DNA of 64,000 nucleotides from Chloroflexi bacterium HGW-Chloroflexi-10 (GCA_002840755.1 PHBZ01000019.1:62001-126000), one strand, 5' to 3'. Numbered from the stretch's first letter, positions 43,230 to 53,753 are shown. Numbers and translations: made by a program. Notes: generated from the sequence alone by a model not told the origin.

Positions 43230-45416
43230 TTATCGTAAAAAGGCTTCGTGGAGACCACCATCCACACTGATGATCTGCCCCGTTGTTTTGCTGAATTTAT
43301 TACTGCTCAATAGATAAGCAACTTCAGCCTGATCCGCTAACGTGATGGGGGATTTCGTCAGCGTGCGCTGGGCATAGAAATTAGCCAGCTTGTCACGTAG
43401 CGCCTCCGTGGTTTCACTCTCTTCAAAGGCAATGTTGTACTTGGTCAACGAACTGATGACACGATCACGGGGGAACATACTGCTGCCTTCCACAACCGTA
43501 GCAGGCGCCAATCCGTTAACGCGTACCAGCGGGGAGAGTTCAATTGCCAATTCGCGCACCAGATGATTCGCAGCGGCTTTGCTGGTGTCATATGCGAATG
43601 AACCCTGTTTTGCAACAGCCGCATTGGCGCTGGTGGTGATCACAAGACTGGACTTCAGGCCCTGAGCCTGCCATATTTTTTTCGCTTCATCAGTCACAAG
43701 ATAAGGCCCGGTGACATTAATGGAAAAGGTGAGCGCCCATTTGTCATCTGGGATGTAACCTTGTTTATCGGGTGGAACAAAGATGCCCGCTGTGATAATG
43801 ATATTATCGATACCACCATAGGCAAAGATGATATTTTCGAACATGGACTGAATGCTTTCGCGATTTGTAATATCCACGCCCACCCCGATAGCAGGTCCGC
43901 AGCCTGAGAGCCCCGTTCCGGCCACGCCGATGCCAACGCCGAGCATTTCGATCAGTTCCCTGGCGGTTGCTTGTGCTGTTTGTTCAGAGAGATCTGCGCA
44001 AATCACATGCGCGCCTTCTTTGGCAATGCGATGCGCAGCTGCTTTTCCGATGCCGCTGCCTGCGCCAATCACAAGGACCGCATTACGGGCAAATTCCTTC
44101 TCAGGAGGCTGACGTTTTAATTTTGCCTCTTCCAGCAGCCAGTATTCAATATCAAAGGCTTCCTGACGCGGCAGCCCCTGATATTCACTGATGGCTTCCG
44201 AGGCACACATCACTTCGATTGCCAGCGAATAAAATTCCGCTGTCACACGGCTCTCGCTTTTGTTCTTGCCCCAGGCAATGAGTCCCAATCCGGGAATGAG
44301 GATCACGGTTGGGTTGGGGTCGCGCATGGCGGGCGAATTGGGCCGTTTGCAAGCTTCGTAATAGGCTGTGTAATCGGCGCGATAGGCAACCAAGCCTCTT
44401 TCCAGTTTTTCAATCAATTCCGCATAGGTTTCATGCTGTGGATTCCAGTCCACATAAAGCGGCTTGATCTTGGTGCGGAGGAAATGGTCCGGACAGGATG
44501 TACCAATTTCAGCAAGGCGCGGCGCATCCGCGCTATTCACGAATTGCAGTACACTTTCCGTGACGTGGACTGTTCCGATAAATCTGTTTACCTGGGAAAC
44601 TTTGCCACGTAATGCCGGCAACAGCTTAATAAGAATTTCATTGCGTGTCTTTTCATCAAGAGATTGGTATTTTTGCCCGCCAAAGGTCTTCTCGCCTTTG
44701 TCATGCTGCTCGATATAGCGGGCCGCCTTTTCGATCAGCGTGAGGGTTGTCTCATAACAGGCCCTGTCATCATCCGCCCAATTGATAAGACCATGCTGCC
44801 CCATCACGAGCCCCTTCAAGCCCGAGTTTTGTTTCAGCTTTTCTCTCATCACCAGACCCAGGTCGAAACCGGGGCGCTGCCAGGGAACCCAGCCAACTTC
44901 TCCGCCAAATACCTCGTGGGTGAGACGCTCCTGATCTTTGCTGGCGGCGATAGCGATTGCGGAGACAGGGTGCATGTGATCCACATGCCGAAAAGGGAGA
45001 AGACCATGCAGTGGTGTGTCAATTGAGCATGCCGCCGGATTCAAACCAAAGGTGGTGTGGCGGTACATATCCACCATTGCGTCTTCGATGTCGGTTTTGG
45101 GGCCTTTGATACCCGCCTGGTTGTAGATATTTTCCAGGGAGAGAAATTTATGGATGTATAACGAGGCGAAATTAGCCCGTGTGGATGTGCGCAGATCGCC
45201 GCCCGAACCTTTGACCCAGAGGACATCCACTTCCTCACCACTTAACGGATCTTTCATTTTTATCTTGGACGAGGTGTTACCTCCGCCCGTGTTGGTAATC
45301 CGTCGATCTGTGCCAAGGAGATTACTGCGATAGCGCAAACGCTCGACAGCATCCAGTTGATTGGCGACGCCATCATCCCAAAGATAATTGACATGTTGAA
45401 AATCCTTTGGTTTCAT
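43230..45416 (-). CDS. Bifunctional rhamnulose-1-phosphate aldolase/lactaldehyde dehydrogenase-type SDR
   Basis: A 728-residue fusion. The N-terminal class II aldolase (1-430) has NTGGGNTSSK, the zinc-ligand segment HVDHMHPVS and GQHGLINW. The C-terminal short-chain dehydrogenase (about 450-728) has GAGSGIGKAAAHRIA and the active-site pair in AYDTSKAAANH. Such proteins split L-rhamnulose-1-phosphate into DHAP and L-lactaldehyde and oxidise the aldehyde to lactate with NAD. GGAGA before ATG 45416 supports this start; longer frames overlap rhaA. A separate aldolase gene is present two genes upstream. Confidence 0.92.
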   Translation of the reverse strand: MKPKDFQHVNYLWDDGVANQLDAVERLRYRSNLLGTDRRITNTGGGNTSSKIKMKDPLSGEEVDVLWVKGSGGDLRTSTRANFASLYIHKFLSLENIYNQAGIKGPKTDIEDAMVDMYRHTTFGLNPAACSIDTPLHGLLPFRHVDHMHPVSAIAIAASKDQERLTHEVFGGEVGWVPWQRPGFDLGLVMREKLKQNSGLKGLVMGQHGLINWADDDRACYETTLTLIEKAARYIEQHDKGEKTFGGQKYQSLDEKTRNEILIKLLPALRGKVSQVNRFIGTVHVTESVLQFVNSADAPRLAEIGTSCPDHFLRTKIKPLYVDWNPQHETYAELIEKLERGLVAYRADYTAYYEACKRPNSPAMRDPNPTVILIPGLGLIAWGKNKSESRVTAEFYSLAIEVMCASEAISEYQGLPRQEAFDIEYWLLEEAKLKRQPPEKEFARNAVLVIGAGSGIGKAAAHRIAKEGAHVICADLSEQTAQATARELIEMLGVGIGVAGTGLSGCGPAIGVGVDITNRESIQSMFENIIFAYGGIDNIIITAGIFVPPDKQGYIPDDKWALTFSINVTGPYLVTDEAKKIWQAQGLKSSLVITTSANAAVAKQGSFAYDTSKAAANHLVRELAIELSPLVRVNGLAPATVVEGSSMFPRDRVISSLTKYNIAFEESETTEALRDKLANFYAQRTLTKSPITLADQAEVAYLLSSNKFSKTTGQIISVDGGLHEAFLR

Positions 45417-45444
45417 CTTTTTGCTCTCCATTTGAGAAAACTGT

Positions 45445-46710
45445 TTACCGGTTGGAAAGTTCCTTTTTCTCATAATCTTTGATGATGTTCATAAAGTCCA
45501 TGCCCACAGGGATATTATTTTGCAAGCAGCAATAGTCCCAGACCACACTGAATGGCATAGATTTAAGCTCCTCGTGCAGCGCCAGGCGGCTTGAGAAGTC
45601 GCCTTCGAGCTCATATCCTTTGAGCGTTTCGTGTGGTTCGAGCAAAGCCATCAGTAAAGCCCGCATTGTGCTGCGCGCGCCGATTGTCCATGCGGCTATG
45701 CGGTTGATACTGGCATCGAAGTAATCGAGCCCAATGTGGATGGACTCAAGCGCGTCGTTGCGGACAATTTCGTGGGCAATCGCCTGCAGGTCATCGTTGA
45801 ATGTGACAACATGGTCGCTATCCCAACGGACACCACGGCTGACATGCAGCAGCATCTCATCAAGATACATCAAGAGAGACGAAATCTTATCGGCGATCGT
45901 TTCTGTTGGATGAAAGTGACCCGCGTCGAGGGTCAACAAGATTTTATGGCTGAGCGCATAAGCGAGGTAGAACTCCATTGACCCGACTACGTAACTTTCA
46001 GAGCCAATGCCAAATAACTTGGGTTCTACGGCGTCGAGATTGTAACGCCGGTCGATTTTTTCTGCGAGGATGGCGTCGAGAGAATTACGGAGCAGTTCAC
46101 GGGGAGTCCGGCGATCCGCCGGGCTGTCCTTGTACCCATCAGGTATCCAGATATTCGTTACAGCCGGAGTGCCTAACTCTTTTCCAAAGTATTCACCGAT
46201 CTTACGGCTTGCTATGCAATGGTCCACCCAAAATTGACGAATGCCTTCATCACGATGTGATAGAGTAAACCCATCCGCCGACCTGGGGTGCGAGAAGCAG
46301 GTTGGGTTGAAATCAACACCGTGATTATTTGCTTTTGCCCAATCCTTCCAGGCTGAGAAGTGGCGCGGTTCGATGGCGTTGCGTTCCACCTGGTGATCCG
46401 CCTCAAGATAAATCGCGTGAAGGTTCAGCCGGTGGTTTCCGGGCAACAGACTGTAAACCAGATCCAAATCCTTGCGGAGCTCAACGGCGGTGCGGGCTTT
46501 ACCCGGATAATTCCCGGTTGCCGCGATCCCTCCACTGAGTGTACCGCCCGGATTTTCAAAACCAGCCACATCATCACCCTGCCAGCAATGCAGACTGATG
46601 GCAACTTTTTCAAGCTGGGCGATTGCCTTTTCGGTATCCACGCCAAGCGCGGCATAGCGCTCTTTTGCGAAGATATAGGCATTGCTGATATTGGATTCTG
46701 GGATGCTCAT
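45445..46710 (-). CDS. rhaA: L-rhamnose isomerase
   Basis: A 421-residue enzyme close in length to E. coli RhaA. AGAGG before ATG 46710 sets the start. Signature parts are [29 protein letters not shown] with the metal-site His and Asp, [12 protein letters not shown] and [12 protein letters not shown]. It turns L-rhamnose into L-rhamnulose with a divalent metal in the cytosol. It lies 8 bases behind the rhamnulose-1-phosphate aldolase gene. Confidence 0.95.
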   Translation of the reverse strand: MSIPESNISNAYIFAKERYAALGVDTEKAIAQLEKVAISLHCWQGDDVAGFENPGGTLSGGIAATGNYPGKARTAVELRKDLDLVYSLLPGNHRLNLHAIYLEADHQVERNAIEPRHFSAWKDWAKANNHGVDFNPTCFSHPRSADGFTLSHRDEGIRQFWVDHCIASRKIGEYFGKELGTPAVTNIWIPDGYKDSPADRRTPRELLRNSLDAILAEKIDRRYNLDAVEPKLFGIGSESYVVGSMEFYLAYALSHKILLTLDAGHFHPTETIADKISSLLMYLDEMLLHVSRGVRWDSDHVVTFNDDLQAIAHEIVRNDALESIHIGLDYFDASINRIAAWTIGARSTMRALLMALLEPHETLKGYELEGDFSSRLALHEELKSMPFSVVWDYCCLQNNIPVGMDFMNIIKDYEKKELSNR

Positions 46711-46718
46711 GACTGCCT

Positions 46719-47540
46719 CTAAAAAATATTTTGCTGCAGATTGAATGTTTTGCAAATGGCGTGGATCTCGTCCAGGGTAAGACCTTCGCCGATCTCGCCT
46801 GCGCCGAGGTTGAGGTATTCATACTTAGCCGCTGTTTCGGCATATTCAACGCGGTCCGCAGCGCGTTTGACCGAAACATCTGAGCGCGCCATCACGCCAT
46901 GCTTGGCCCAAATGACAATACGATGTTTTCGCAAGGATGCGAGTGTCGCCTGCATCAATTCAGGAGAACCCGGGATACGGAAGGGTACGAAACCAATCCC
47001 TTCCGGAAGATTGATGATCGTCTCGGGCTGCCAGCGCAAGAGATGCGTGTTAAGATAGTGCTCGTCCTGGTAGCGGGGGATGTGACTTAGATAGGTGAGC
47101 CGCAGCGGCTGGGCATGGATGAGCGCATGAAAGTTTGTGCCACTCGATAGAATCTGATCGTAATGTACGGCCAGATGTGAATTAAACTCACTGGTTAACC
47201 GTTCAAAGCGGCGTTTGGAAGAGGTGAACAAATTTCCTGTCCGGCCACCTTCGTTGACGACAATGCAGCCAATACTGGCGAGCGGTTCATCGATTATCTC
47301 TCGCAGCCGGCGTCCCGAACCGCTTACGAGAAAGGTAGAGCCGGCCAGTTCGGGGACAGATTGTGGGAATTCGATTTGATCGTTGAAAGGAAAACGCGCG
47401 CTCAGGTCAATGGGCCAGCGTACACAAATGGAAATATTGCCTGCTGTCCCTTCGCTAGCCTCAATATCTGAGAGACGTTTGCCTGCCTCGCCCATCATTT
47501 CAAGCAGGTCGTCCAATTCCGGATAAGAACCTTGTAACAT
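46719..47540 (-). CDS. rhaD: Rhamnulose-1-phosphate aldolase (class II aldolase)
   Basis: A 273-residue class II aldolase. GTAGNISI near residue 35, a phosphate-site GSGRRLREI loop, the zinc ligands in HALIHAQP, and [10 protein letters not shown] mark the active site. It splits L-rhamnulose-1-phosphate to DHAP and L-lactaldehyde. Its start overlaps the rhaB stop by one base (TAATG), so translation is coupled. Length and motifs match E. coli RhaD. The same reaction should also be done by the N-terminal half of the fusion protein two genes downstream. Confidence 0.9.
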   Translation of the reverse strand: MLQGSYPELDDLLEMMGEAGKRLSDIEASEGTAGNISICVRWPIDLSARFPFNDQIEFPQSVPELAGSTFLVSGSGRRLREIIDEPLASIGCIVVNEGGRTGNLFTSSKRRFERLTSEFNSHLAVHYDQILSSGTNFHALIHAQPLRLTYLSHIPRYQDEHYLNTHLLRWQPETIINLPEGIGFVPFRIPGSPELMQATLASLRKHRIVIWAKHGVMARSDVSVKRAADRVEYAETAAKYEYLNLGAGEIGEGLTLDEIHAICKTFNLQQNIF

Positions 47541-49024
47541 TAGTTGATCATCTCCCTTAGACGAAAATATGCTTCATCCCAACCCGCAGCTTTTTGCGGT
47601 TCATATACTTCGGGTGAAAAAGACGTACGAACAACACTTCGTACTTCAGCCAGCGAGCCAAGATGTTTTAGACCGATCGCCTGCATCAGGATGTTGCCAA
47701 TCGCAGTTGCTTCCACCGGGCCAGTGATTACGACCCGGCAGGTGGCGTCGGCAGCAAATTGATTCAACAAACGGTTCTTTGTGCCACCACCAATAATGTG
47801 GATGGGGTCGAGACGTTTACCTGTTAATTCTACCAATCTTTCCAGAACCAGGCGGTATTTCAATGCTATCCCTTCCAGGGCAATTCGCAAGATCTGACCT
47901 TTTGTTTGGGGTACGGCCTGATTTGTGTCCGCACAATATTTTTGGATGCGGGAAGGCATATCGCCGGGGTGCAAAAAACCTTCAAAATCGGGATCAATGA
48001 CCGCGAAGAAAGGCTGCGACTCAGCCGCGAGCCGGGTCATTTCAGCGTATGAGAGTTCCTGCCTCTGGCGCATCCACTCACGGCGACATTCCTGCACCAG
48101 CCATAATCCCATTATGTTTTTTGAAAGCCGCCATGTTCCAAATACACCACCTTCGTTCGTAAAATTGTATTGACGCGTTCTTTCATCGACATACGGTGCT
48201 AAAACTTCCGCACCCATGATCGACCATGTTCCCGAACTGATCCACGCAAAATCCTGATTGCCTGCGTGGGCTGGGACTGCAACCACAGCCGATCCCGTGT
48301 CGTGACAAGCAGGAGCGATGATTTGGATTCCACACGCACCAGTTTCCTCAGCGACGTTCGGGAGCAGAGTCCCGATTGGGGTTCCGGAATCTGTAACCGG
48401 CCCGAAAAGATGCGTCGGGATTTCCAACGCATCCAGAACAGGAATTGCCCAATCCCGCTTGTTTGGATCAAAGCATTGAGTTGTTGTCGTATTGGTGAAT
48501 TCGTTGGTGATTTCACCGCTCAACCAATAATTAAACAAATCAGGAATGGTTACAAATTTTTCCGCCACATCGAACAAGGGTGATTTCTGTAACGACATGG
48601 ATAGCAATTGATAGAGCGTGTTGATCTGCATAAACTGGATGCCGGTGTTGGCAAAGATATCCGCGGCTGACATACGCCTGAAAGCTTCTGCCAACATACC
48701 GTCAGTGCGTTCATCACGATAATGATAGGGGTTGGATAAAATCGCGCCATACTTATCGAGCAGGGCAAAATCGACTCCCCAGGTATCGAGACCAATGCTA
48801 TCGAGTTTCTTATTGCATTTCGTTGAAGAAATTCCAATCCCTGTTTTGATTTCTGACCATAAACGCAAAACATCCCAGTGCAAGCCATCCGGTAAACAAA
48901 CCGGTTGATTGGCAAAGCGGTGTGTTTCGGCAAGTGTTAGTCGATCGTCTTCCAGTGAGCCGACGATCGTACGCCCACTTTCTGCGCCGAGGTCAATGGC
49001 AAGGTATTTATGCGTATTCGTCAT
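47540..49024 (-). CDS. rhaB: Rhamnulokinase
   Basis: A 494-residue FGGY-family kinase. The phosphate loop LAIDLGAESGR lies at the N-terminus, GLDTWGVDFALLD follows near 75, and APACHDTGSAV and GGGTKNRLLNQFAAD form the nucleotide-binding C-half. It makes L-rhamnulose-1-phosphate from L-rhamnulose and ATP. The ATG at 49024 fits family length; no strong ribosome site is visible, and a longer start at 49084 is possible. It heads the operon rhaB-rhaD-rhaA-fusion-GH43. The DeoR-type palindrome 175 bases upstream is the likely control point. Confidence 0.93.
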   Translation of the reverse strand: MTNTHKYLAIDLGAESGRTIVGSLEDDRLTLAETHRFANQPVCLPDGLHWDVLRLWSEIKTGIGISSTKCNKKLDSIGLDTWGVDFALLDKYGAILSNPYHYRDERTDGMLAEAFRRMSAADIFANTGIQFMQINTLYQLLSMSLQKSPLFDVAEKFVTIPDLFNYWLSGEITNEFTNTTTTQCFDPNKRDWAIPVLDALEIPTHLFGPVTDSGTPIGTLLPNVAEETGACGIQIIAPACHDTGSAVVAVPAHAGNQDFAWISSGTWSIMGAEVLAPYVDERTRQYNFTNEGGVFGTWRLSKNIMGLWLVQECRREWMRQRQELSYAEMTRLAAESQPFFAVIDPDFEGFLHPGDMPSRIQKYCADTNQAVPQTKGQILRIALEGIALKYRLVLERLVELTGKRLDPIHIIGGGTKNRLLNQFAADATCRVVITGPVEATAIGNILMQAIGLKHLGSLAEVRSVVRTSFSPEVYEPQKAAGWDEAYFRLREMIN

Positions 49025-49180
49025 AATCAAGGTGAAATATTCTTCCAGTTTAACAAAAATCTCATCATAGCCGCGCATTTGCATCCAACGCTACAACTAA
49101 TTGCAGAACGCGCAAACCTGGCTGTGTGTGGAGCAGATTTAGCAGAGATTAGCGACGTTCACCGGCAGCATTATTATTTT

Positions 49181-49262
49181 TTGTCGAATCTTGTTGAATT
49201 TTGTTGAATTCGACAAAATTTATGTTATCAATTTTGTGGTTTTTTGTCAACATGTTGTTTTT
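49181..49262 (-). promoter_or_regulatory. DeoR-type operator in front of rhaB
   Basis: TTTTGTTGAATTCGACAAAA (49199-49218) differs by one base from the palindrome upstream of the deoR-type gene at 53706-53725. Extra half-sites TTGTCGAAT and TTGTTGAAT (about 49181-49199) and TTGTCAACATGTTG (about 49244-49258) surround it. The array lies upstream of rhaB on the minus strand. Confidence 0.75.
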
Positions 49263-49285
49263 CACCGGTATGACTGTAATATGAT

Positions 49286-51967
49286 TTATGCCGTGTGACT
49301 GGAAAAATTGTATGTGCCAGATACCAGGCAAAACACCGCGAACCCGTTTTCCATGCGCAAGAAAGTTACTCCGGGTACACTTTCTGCTGGCTGGCTGCTT
49401 TCCATCACCTGCGACACATCCTTTGCAGGAACATAAATGGCAGCAGTTGTATTTGCGGGAACAATGATGTTCCATTCGAAAAGATCGTTTTTGTGAGACC
49501 AGGCACTGCGAATGATGCCATACATTGAATGCAGTTCGGCAGTGGCAGAGGTTAATCCTCCTCCAGATTGCGGATGCATAACAATATGCTTATAGCCAGG
49601 TTGATCCTGGTCTATATCAATCCCGCCAATGACTGCATACATCCACGCACCGATGGCGCCGTAAGCGTAATGGTTGAAAGAGTTCATCCTGGGATCCTGG
49701 AAACCCTTATCATGTGTCCAGCCATCCCAACGTTCCCAAATGGTGGTTGCCCCCTGGGTGACAGAATAGAGCCAGGAAGGCCAGGTGGTCTGCTTGAGCA
49801 GCGCGTAGGCAGTATTCAGATGGCCTGCCTTACTCAAAACCCAGTTGATATAAGGTGTACCAACAAAACCCGTACTCAGATGATACGCCTGATCTCTAAT
49901 ATTGCGGACCAGTTCAGCCGCGGCCAAAGCACGAAGCTCCTGGGGGAGCAAACCGAATTCCAATGCAAGCACATAAGATGTTTGGGTCCCTCCTTCTATC
50001 GTTCCATCCGCATGAACATAGCGTCTGATGAATGCAGCACGAGCTTCCTCAGATAGGGCATTGTAACGAAGCGCATCGGCTTCTTTTTTCAAAATTTGCG
50101 CGATGTTTGCCATCAAATGGGAGCTATAAGCAAAAAAAGCTGTGCCTATTAACTCCTTGGAAGTCCCACCTTCGCGTCCATCGCTGCCATCCAGAGCGAG
50201 CCAATCACCATTACCATGCCAGCCGGTGTATTCCGCATAACAGCGTATTCCATTGCGGCTGGTCTGCGATAAGAACTCGATGAAACGCTGCATGGATGCA
50301 TACTGTTCTTCGAGCAGGCGGATATCGCCATAACACTGGTAGATCGTCCAGGGACAGATCACACCGGCATCGGCCCAGGCCGGCCCGCCTTCTCCGATTG
50401 TCCAGCTTGGGAGATCAGGCACCACCGACGGGTATACACCATTCGGATATTGAGCATCTGCCAGGTCGCGCGCCCACTTTGTAAAAAAGCCAGCGACATC
50501 CAGATTGAAAGCCGCGGTGCGGATAAAAACCTGGGCATCTCCCGTCCACCCCAAACGCTCATCCCGCTGGGGACAATCGGTAGGAACATCCACAAAGTTG
50601 CCCTTTTGTCCCCAAACGATATTATGCTGCAACTGGTTGATTAACGGATCTGAACATTCAAAAATACCAATGCTTGGCATCTCGGAGTGGAAAACAACCC
50701 CGGTAATTGTTTCTTTGGTTGGAATGCCAGGGAAACCCTGGATTTCAACATAGCGGAAACCGTGGAAAGTAAAACGAGGCTCCCAGATTTCCGGCTCGCC
50801 CCCTTTCAAGGTGTAATAATCCGTGCTGCGCGCCGTACGCAGGTTTGTCGTATATAATGTCCCGTCGGGATTGAGAGCTTCTGCAAAACGAAGCGTAATG
50901 GTTGTTCCTTTTTCCCCACGAATGGACAAGCGCACCCAGCCGACCATATTCTGGCCCATATCGAAAACCCAGCGCGGCTTAAGAGCTGGAATTTTATGGA
51001 TATTGATTGGCCGTAATACTTCCTGGCGTTTAATGGCGGGTCCATTTGTGGCCACCCGAACGGCGCCGTTATCTGCAAAAATCTCTACCGGCCACCAGGC
51101 GGCAGCATCGCAGCCGGGATGCGCCCAGTTGGTTAATTCCCGGCGCGCATCGTAACTTTCTCCCATCAACATATCCGACTCCAGGATGGGACCCTGGGTT
51201 ACCTTCCAGCTTTTATCGGTCGTAATGATCTCTTGAGTGCCATCCGAGCAGGTAACGACGATTTGGGCGAGTAACTGAGGACGATCGGCATAATGCTGAC
51301 GACCCAGCCAGGCGATATGCCCAACGCCCCAACCATCACCGAGAATCGCACCGAAGGCATTCGGGCCTGTTTGAAGGAGCTCAGTTACATCGTAAACCTG
51401 ATATTGAACTCGCCGAGAATAATCCGTCCAGCCAGGGGTGAGCAACGCATTCCCAACACGGACACCATTCAAGTGACATTCGTAAAGGCCGATCGCAGTG
51501 CTATACAACCTGGCAGCGATAATTTGTTTTTGAAGCGTGAATTCTTTACGCAGATATGGGGCAGGACTGGATGTCCTTGGCCCACCCCAAAAAGGAGCGC
51601 CAATCCATTGCGCTTCCCAATCGGTTCGTTTCAGCAAACCCATTTCCCACCAGGCGGATGAACTTTCAATCTCGTTTCCGGCCTCGTCCCACACGCGAAC
51701 CTTCCAAAAAACACGCTGGCCGGAGAGGAGCACCGGGCCGCGATAAGGCACATGAATGGATTGATTCGATTCAATTTTTCCGCTATCCCATAAAAAACCT
51801 GTATTGTCATGCAGACCCGTCTCTGAGGAAGCAGTAAGAATTTGGTAGGCTGCCTGGTTCGCGCCGCGATGATCGCTACCCATCTGCCAGCTCAAACGAG
51901 GTTGGAGCACGTCAATTCCAAGCGGATTGGTTTGATATTCACAAGTCAGGTGAGAGATAGTTGTCAT
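49286..51967 (-). CDS. Alpha-L-rhamnosidase, GH78
   Basis: An 893-residue protein without signal peptide. The order is that of bacterial GH78: an N-terminal beta domain with NPLGIDVLQPRLSWQM, a Bac_rhamnosid_N-like part, then the (alpha/alpha)6 catalytic barrel (about 400-780) with CPQRDERLGWTGDAQVF, which carries the acidic pair, and WYSVTQGATTIWERWDGW-like C-terminal motifs. It frees L-rhamnose from alpha-linked oligosaccharides. ATG 51967 fits the family start; upstream frame only has a TTG. A TTGTAC-17-TATATT promoter lies 75 bases upstream. It is divergent from the GH4 gene. Confidence 0.92.
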   Translation of the reverse strand: MTTISHLTCEYQTNPLGIDVLQPRLSWQMGSDHRGANQAAYQILTASSETGLHDNTGFLWDSGKIESNQSIHVPYRGPVLLSGQRVFWKVRVWDEAGNEIESSSAWWEMGLLKRTDWEAQWIGAPFWGGPRTSSPAPYLRKEFTLQKQIIAARLYSTAIGLYECHLNGVRVGNALLTPGWTDYSRRVQYQVYDVTELLQTGPNAFGAILGDGWGVGHIAWLGRQHYADRPQLLAQIVVTCSDGTQEIITTDKSWKVTQGPILESDMLMGESYDARRELTNWAHPGCDAAAWWPVEIFADNGAVRVATNGPAIKRQEVLRPINIHKIPALKPRWVFDMGQNMVGWVRLSIRGEKGTTITLRFAEALNPDGTLYTTNLRTARSTDYYTLKGGEPEIWEPRFTFHGFRYVEIQGFPGIPTKETITGVVFHSEMPSIGIFECSDPLINQLQHNIVWGQKGNFVDVPTDCPQRDERLGWTGDAQVFIRTAAFNLDVAGFFTKWARDLADAQYPNGVYPSVVPDLPSWTIGEGGPAWADAGVICPWTIYQCYGDIRLLEEQYASMQRFIEFLSQTSRNGIRCYAEYTGWHGNGDWLALDGSDGREGGTSKELIGTAFFAYSSHLMANIAQILKKEADALRYNALSEEARAAFIRRYVHADGTIEGGTQTSYVLALEFGLLPQELRALAAAELVRNIRDQAYHLSTGFVGTPYINWVLSKAGHLNTAYALLKQTTWPSWLYSVTQGATTIWERWDGWTHDKGFQDPRMNSFNHYAYGAIGAWMYAVIGGIDIDQDQPGYKHIVMHPQSGGGLTSATAELHSMYGIIRSAWSHKNDLFEWNIIVPANTTAAIYVPAKDVSQVMESSQPAESVPGVTFLRMENGFAVFCLVSGTYNFSSHTA

Positions 51968-52041
51968 AGTGAAATTCAGCAATTCTTTCGTTATATCCGT
52001 ATTTTGATCTATATGAGATCTTGTAGAATGGGGTTTTGTAT

Positions 52042-52070
52042 AATATAACAAAGAAATAGCAGGCGTACAA
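52042..52070 (-). promoter_or_regulatory. Promoter of the GH78 gene
   Basis: On the minus strand TTGTAC (52070-52065) and TATATT (52047-52042) are separated by 17 bases, about 75 bases before the start codon. Confidence 0.5.
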
Positions 52071-52151
52071 TATCAAGTACGGTAGTACTCCCTTGTCATA
52101 AACAATCAATCATTCGTACATTGAGCCGCTATTCGGCTCGAAAGGGTTATT

Positions 52152-53507
52152 ATGAATCCTATTTCTCTCAAAATTGCATATGTTGGCGGTGGAAGCCGCG
52201 ATTGGGCGCGAAAGTTAATGATCGATCTGGCATTATGTCCTGATCTCACCGGTGAGGTGGCGCTCTATGATATTGACATGGACTCGGCGCGGCTCAATGA
52301 ACAACTGGGCAACTGGATACATGCTTCGCACCAGGAAGGTATCCTTTCCCACTGGCGTTATTTTGCCGTGCCTACCTTACGAGACGCGTTACAGAACGCG
52401 GATTTCGTGATCATTTCCGTTCAACCGGGTCCATTGGAATTAATGGCAAAGGAGATTGCGCTGGCAGAAGAATATGGTCTCTTCTTCCCGGTTGGCGACA
52501 CGGTTGGAGCTTCGGGGATGATTCGCGGACTACGGTCTGTCACCATATACAAGGAATTTGCCGAAGCGATTGCTGCCATCTGCCCGAAGGCATGGGTGAT
52601 CAATTACACAAATCCCATGACCATTTGTACGCGGACGCTGACCCGCGTTGCACCCGAGCTCAAAGTGTTTGGCTGCTGTCATGAGGTTTTTGGCACACAG
52701 GCAATGCTGGCAAAGATTGCCGGGCAATATTTAGGTATCGAACCGCCCTCCCGAAACGAAATACAGGTCAATGTGCTGGGAATCAATCACTTTACCTGGG
52801 TGGACCGGGCAACTTATCAGGGACATGATTTGCTGGCGTTATTGAAACATCATCTGGAACAACCCGGTGTTATGCGAGCGTACACACAGGAAGAAGTGGA
52901 AAGCTGGAATGATTGGTTCAAAAGCGCTGAACAAGTCAAGTTCGCCTTGCTGCATCGCTTCGGAATTCTTGCCGCAGCCGGTGATCGTCATCTGGTGGAA
53001 TTTTTACCAGGATTTATTCGTTCCCCTGAAACTTTATTCAGGTGGGGGGTTATTCGTACACCGGTTTCCTGGCGGATTGAACGCTGGCGGAATGCTCCAC
53101 AAAAAACCCGCGATCTGATCAACAACGTGACTCCATTTGTCCTGGAACGCTCGGGTGAGGAAGGGGCCAACATGATTATGGCACTTCTGGGTCAGGGTGA
53201 TTTGGTCACGAATGTCAACATAGAAAATGTTGGACAAATAGCCAACGCGCCGCTGCACGCAGTAGTGGAAACCAACGCCTATTTTAGCCGTGATAATATC
53301 CGGCCCTTGAGTGCAGGCACGCTTCCTGCAGGATTGGCACCTTTGATAAACCAGCACATTGCCAACCAGGAGTTAATCATCGAAGCCGCGCTGACGAAGA
53401 ATATGGATCTTGCATTCCAGGCATTTTTTAATGACCCGGCCAATGATCTTCCCCTTGATACTTCCTGGGAGTTTTTCAATAGGATGCTGCAATTAAATCA
53501 GGGATGA
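52152..53507 (+). CDS. GH4-family glycosidase (alpha-galactosidase/uronidase-like)
   Basis: A 451-residue NAD- and metal-dependent glycosidase. The dinucleotide loop is IAYVGGGSRDW; a GDTVGASG loop, NYTNPM, the metal-site GCCHEVFG with Cys and His, and LGINHFTWV follow in family order. GH4 includes alpha-galactosidases, alpha-glucosidases, alpha-glucuronidases and alpha-galacturonidases. Between GH78, CE15 and rhamnose genes a uronidase role is attractive but not proven. A small hairpin (GAGCCG 52123-52128 with CGGCTC 52134-52139) sits just before AAAGGG and the ATG and may affect translation. Confidence 0.88.
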   Translation: MNPISLKIAYVGGGSRDWARKLMIDLALCPDLTGEVALYDIDMDSARLNEQLGNWIHASHQEGILSHWRYFAVPTLRDALQNADFVIISVQPGPLELMAKEIALAEEYGLFFPVGDTVGASGMIRGLRSVTIYKEFAEAIAAICPKAWVINYTNPMTICTRTLTRVAPELKVFGCCHEVFGTQAMLAKIAGQYLGIEPPSRNEIQVNVLGINHFTWVDRATYQGHDLLALLKHHLEQPGVMRAYTQEEVESWNDWFKSAEQVKFALLHRFGILAAAGDRHLVEFLPGFIRSPETLFRWGVIRTPVSWRIERWRNAPQKTRDLINNVTPFVLERSGEEGANMIMALLGQGDLVTNVNIENVGQIANAPLHAVVETNAYFSRDNIRPLSAGTLPAGLAPLINQHIANQELIIEAALTKNMDLAFQAFFNDPANDLPLDTSWEFFNRMLQLNQG

Positions 53508-53705
53508 TGCAATGTAAGGGGACATATCTTCTGCAGGAAGGGAATCTGTCCTTCCTGCGAAGGATGTATAGCATATGACAAAAAAAGCAACCTGTGAAAA
53601 TGGGTTCGCGTTTTTTTGTCTTGCGTTTGGTACAGATAACCTGCCAATCAGACATTCTGACCAAAATTAGCATATTGACAACAAACAACAAAATTGATAT
53701 TATGT

Positions 53706-53747
53706 TTTTGTTGAATTCAACAAAATTCAACAAAAATCAACAAAGGA
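53706..53747 (+). promoter_or_regulatory. DeoR-type operator and promoter region of the regulator gene
   Basis: The perfect palindrome TTTTGTTGAATTCAACAAAA (53706-53725) is followed by half-sites TTCAACAAAA and ATCAACAAA reaching almost to the ribosome site AAAGGA. A near-identical palindrome stands before rhaB, so the encoded DeoR protein probably controls both. Confidence 0.8.
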
Positions 53748-53753
53748 TAATTT

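Noticed and set aside
43694..44191. Overlapping frames inside the dehydrogenase half of the bifunctional aldolase
   Set aside because: They lie in other frames of a strongly conserved-looking coding region without start signals.
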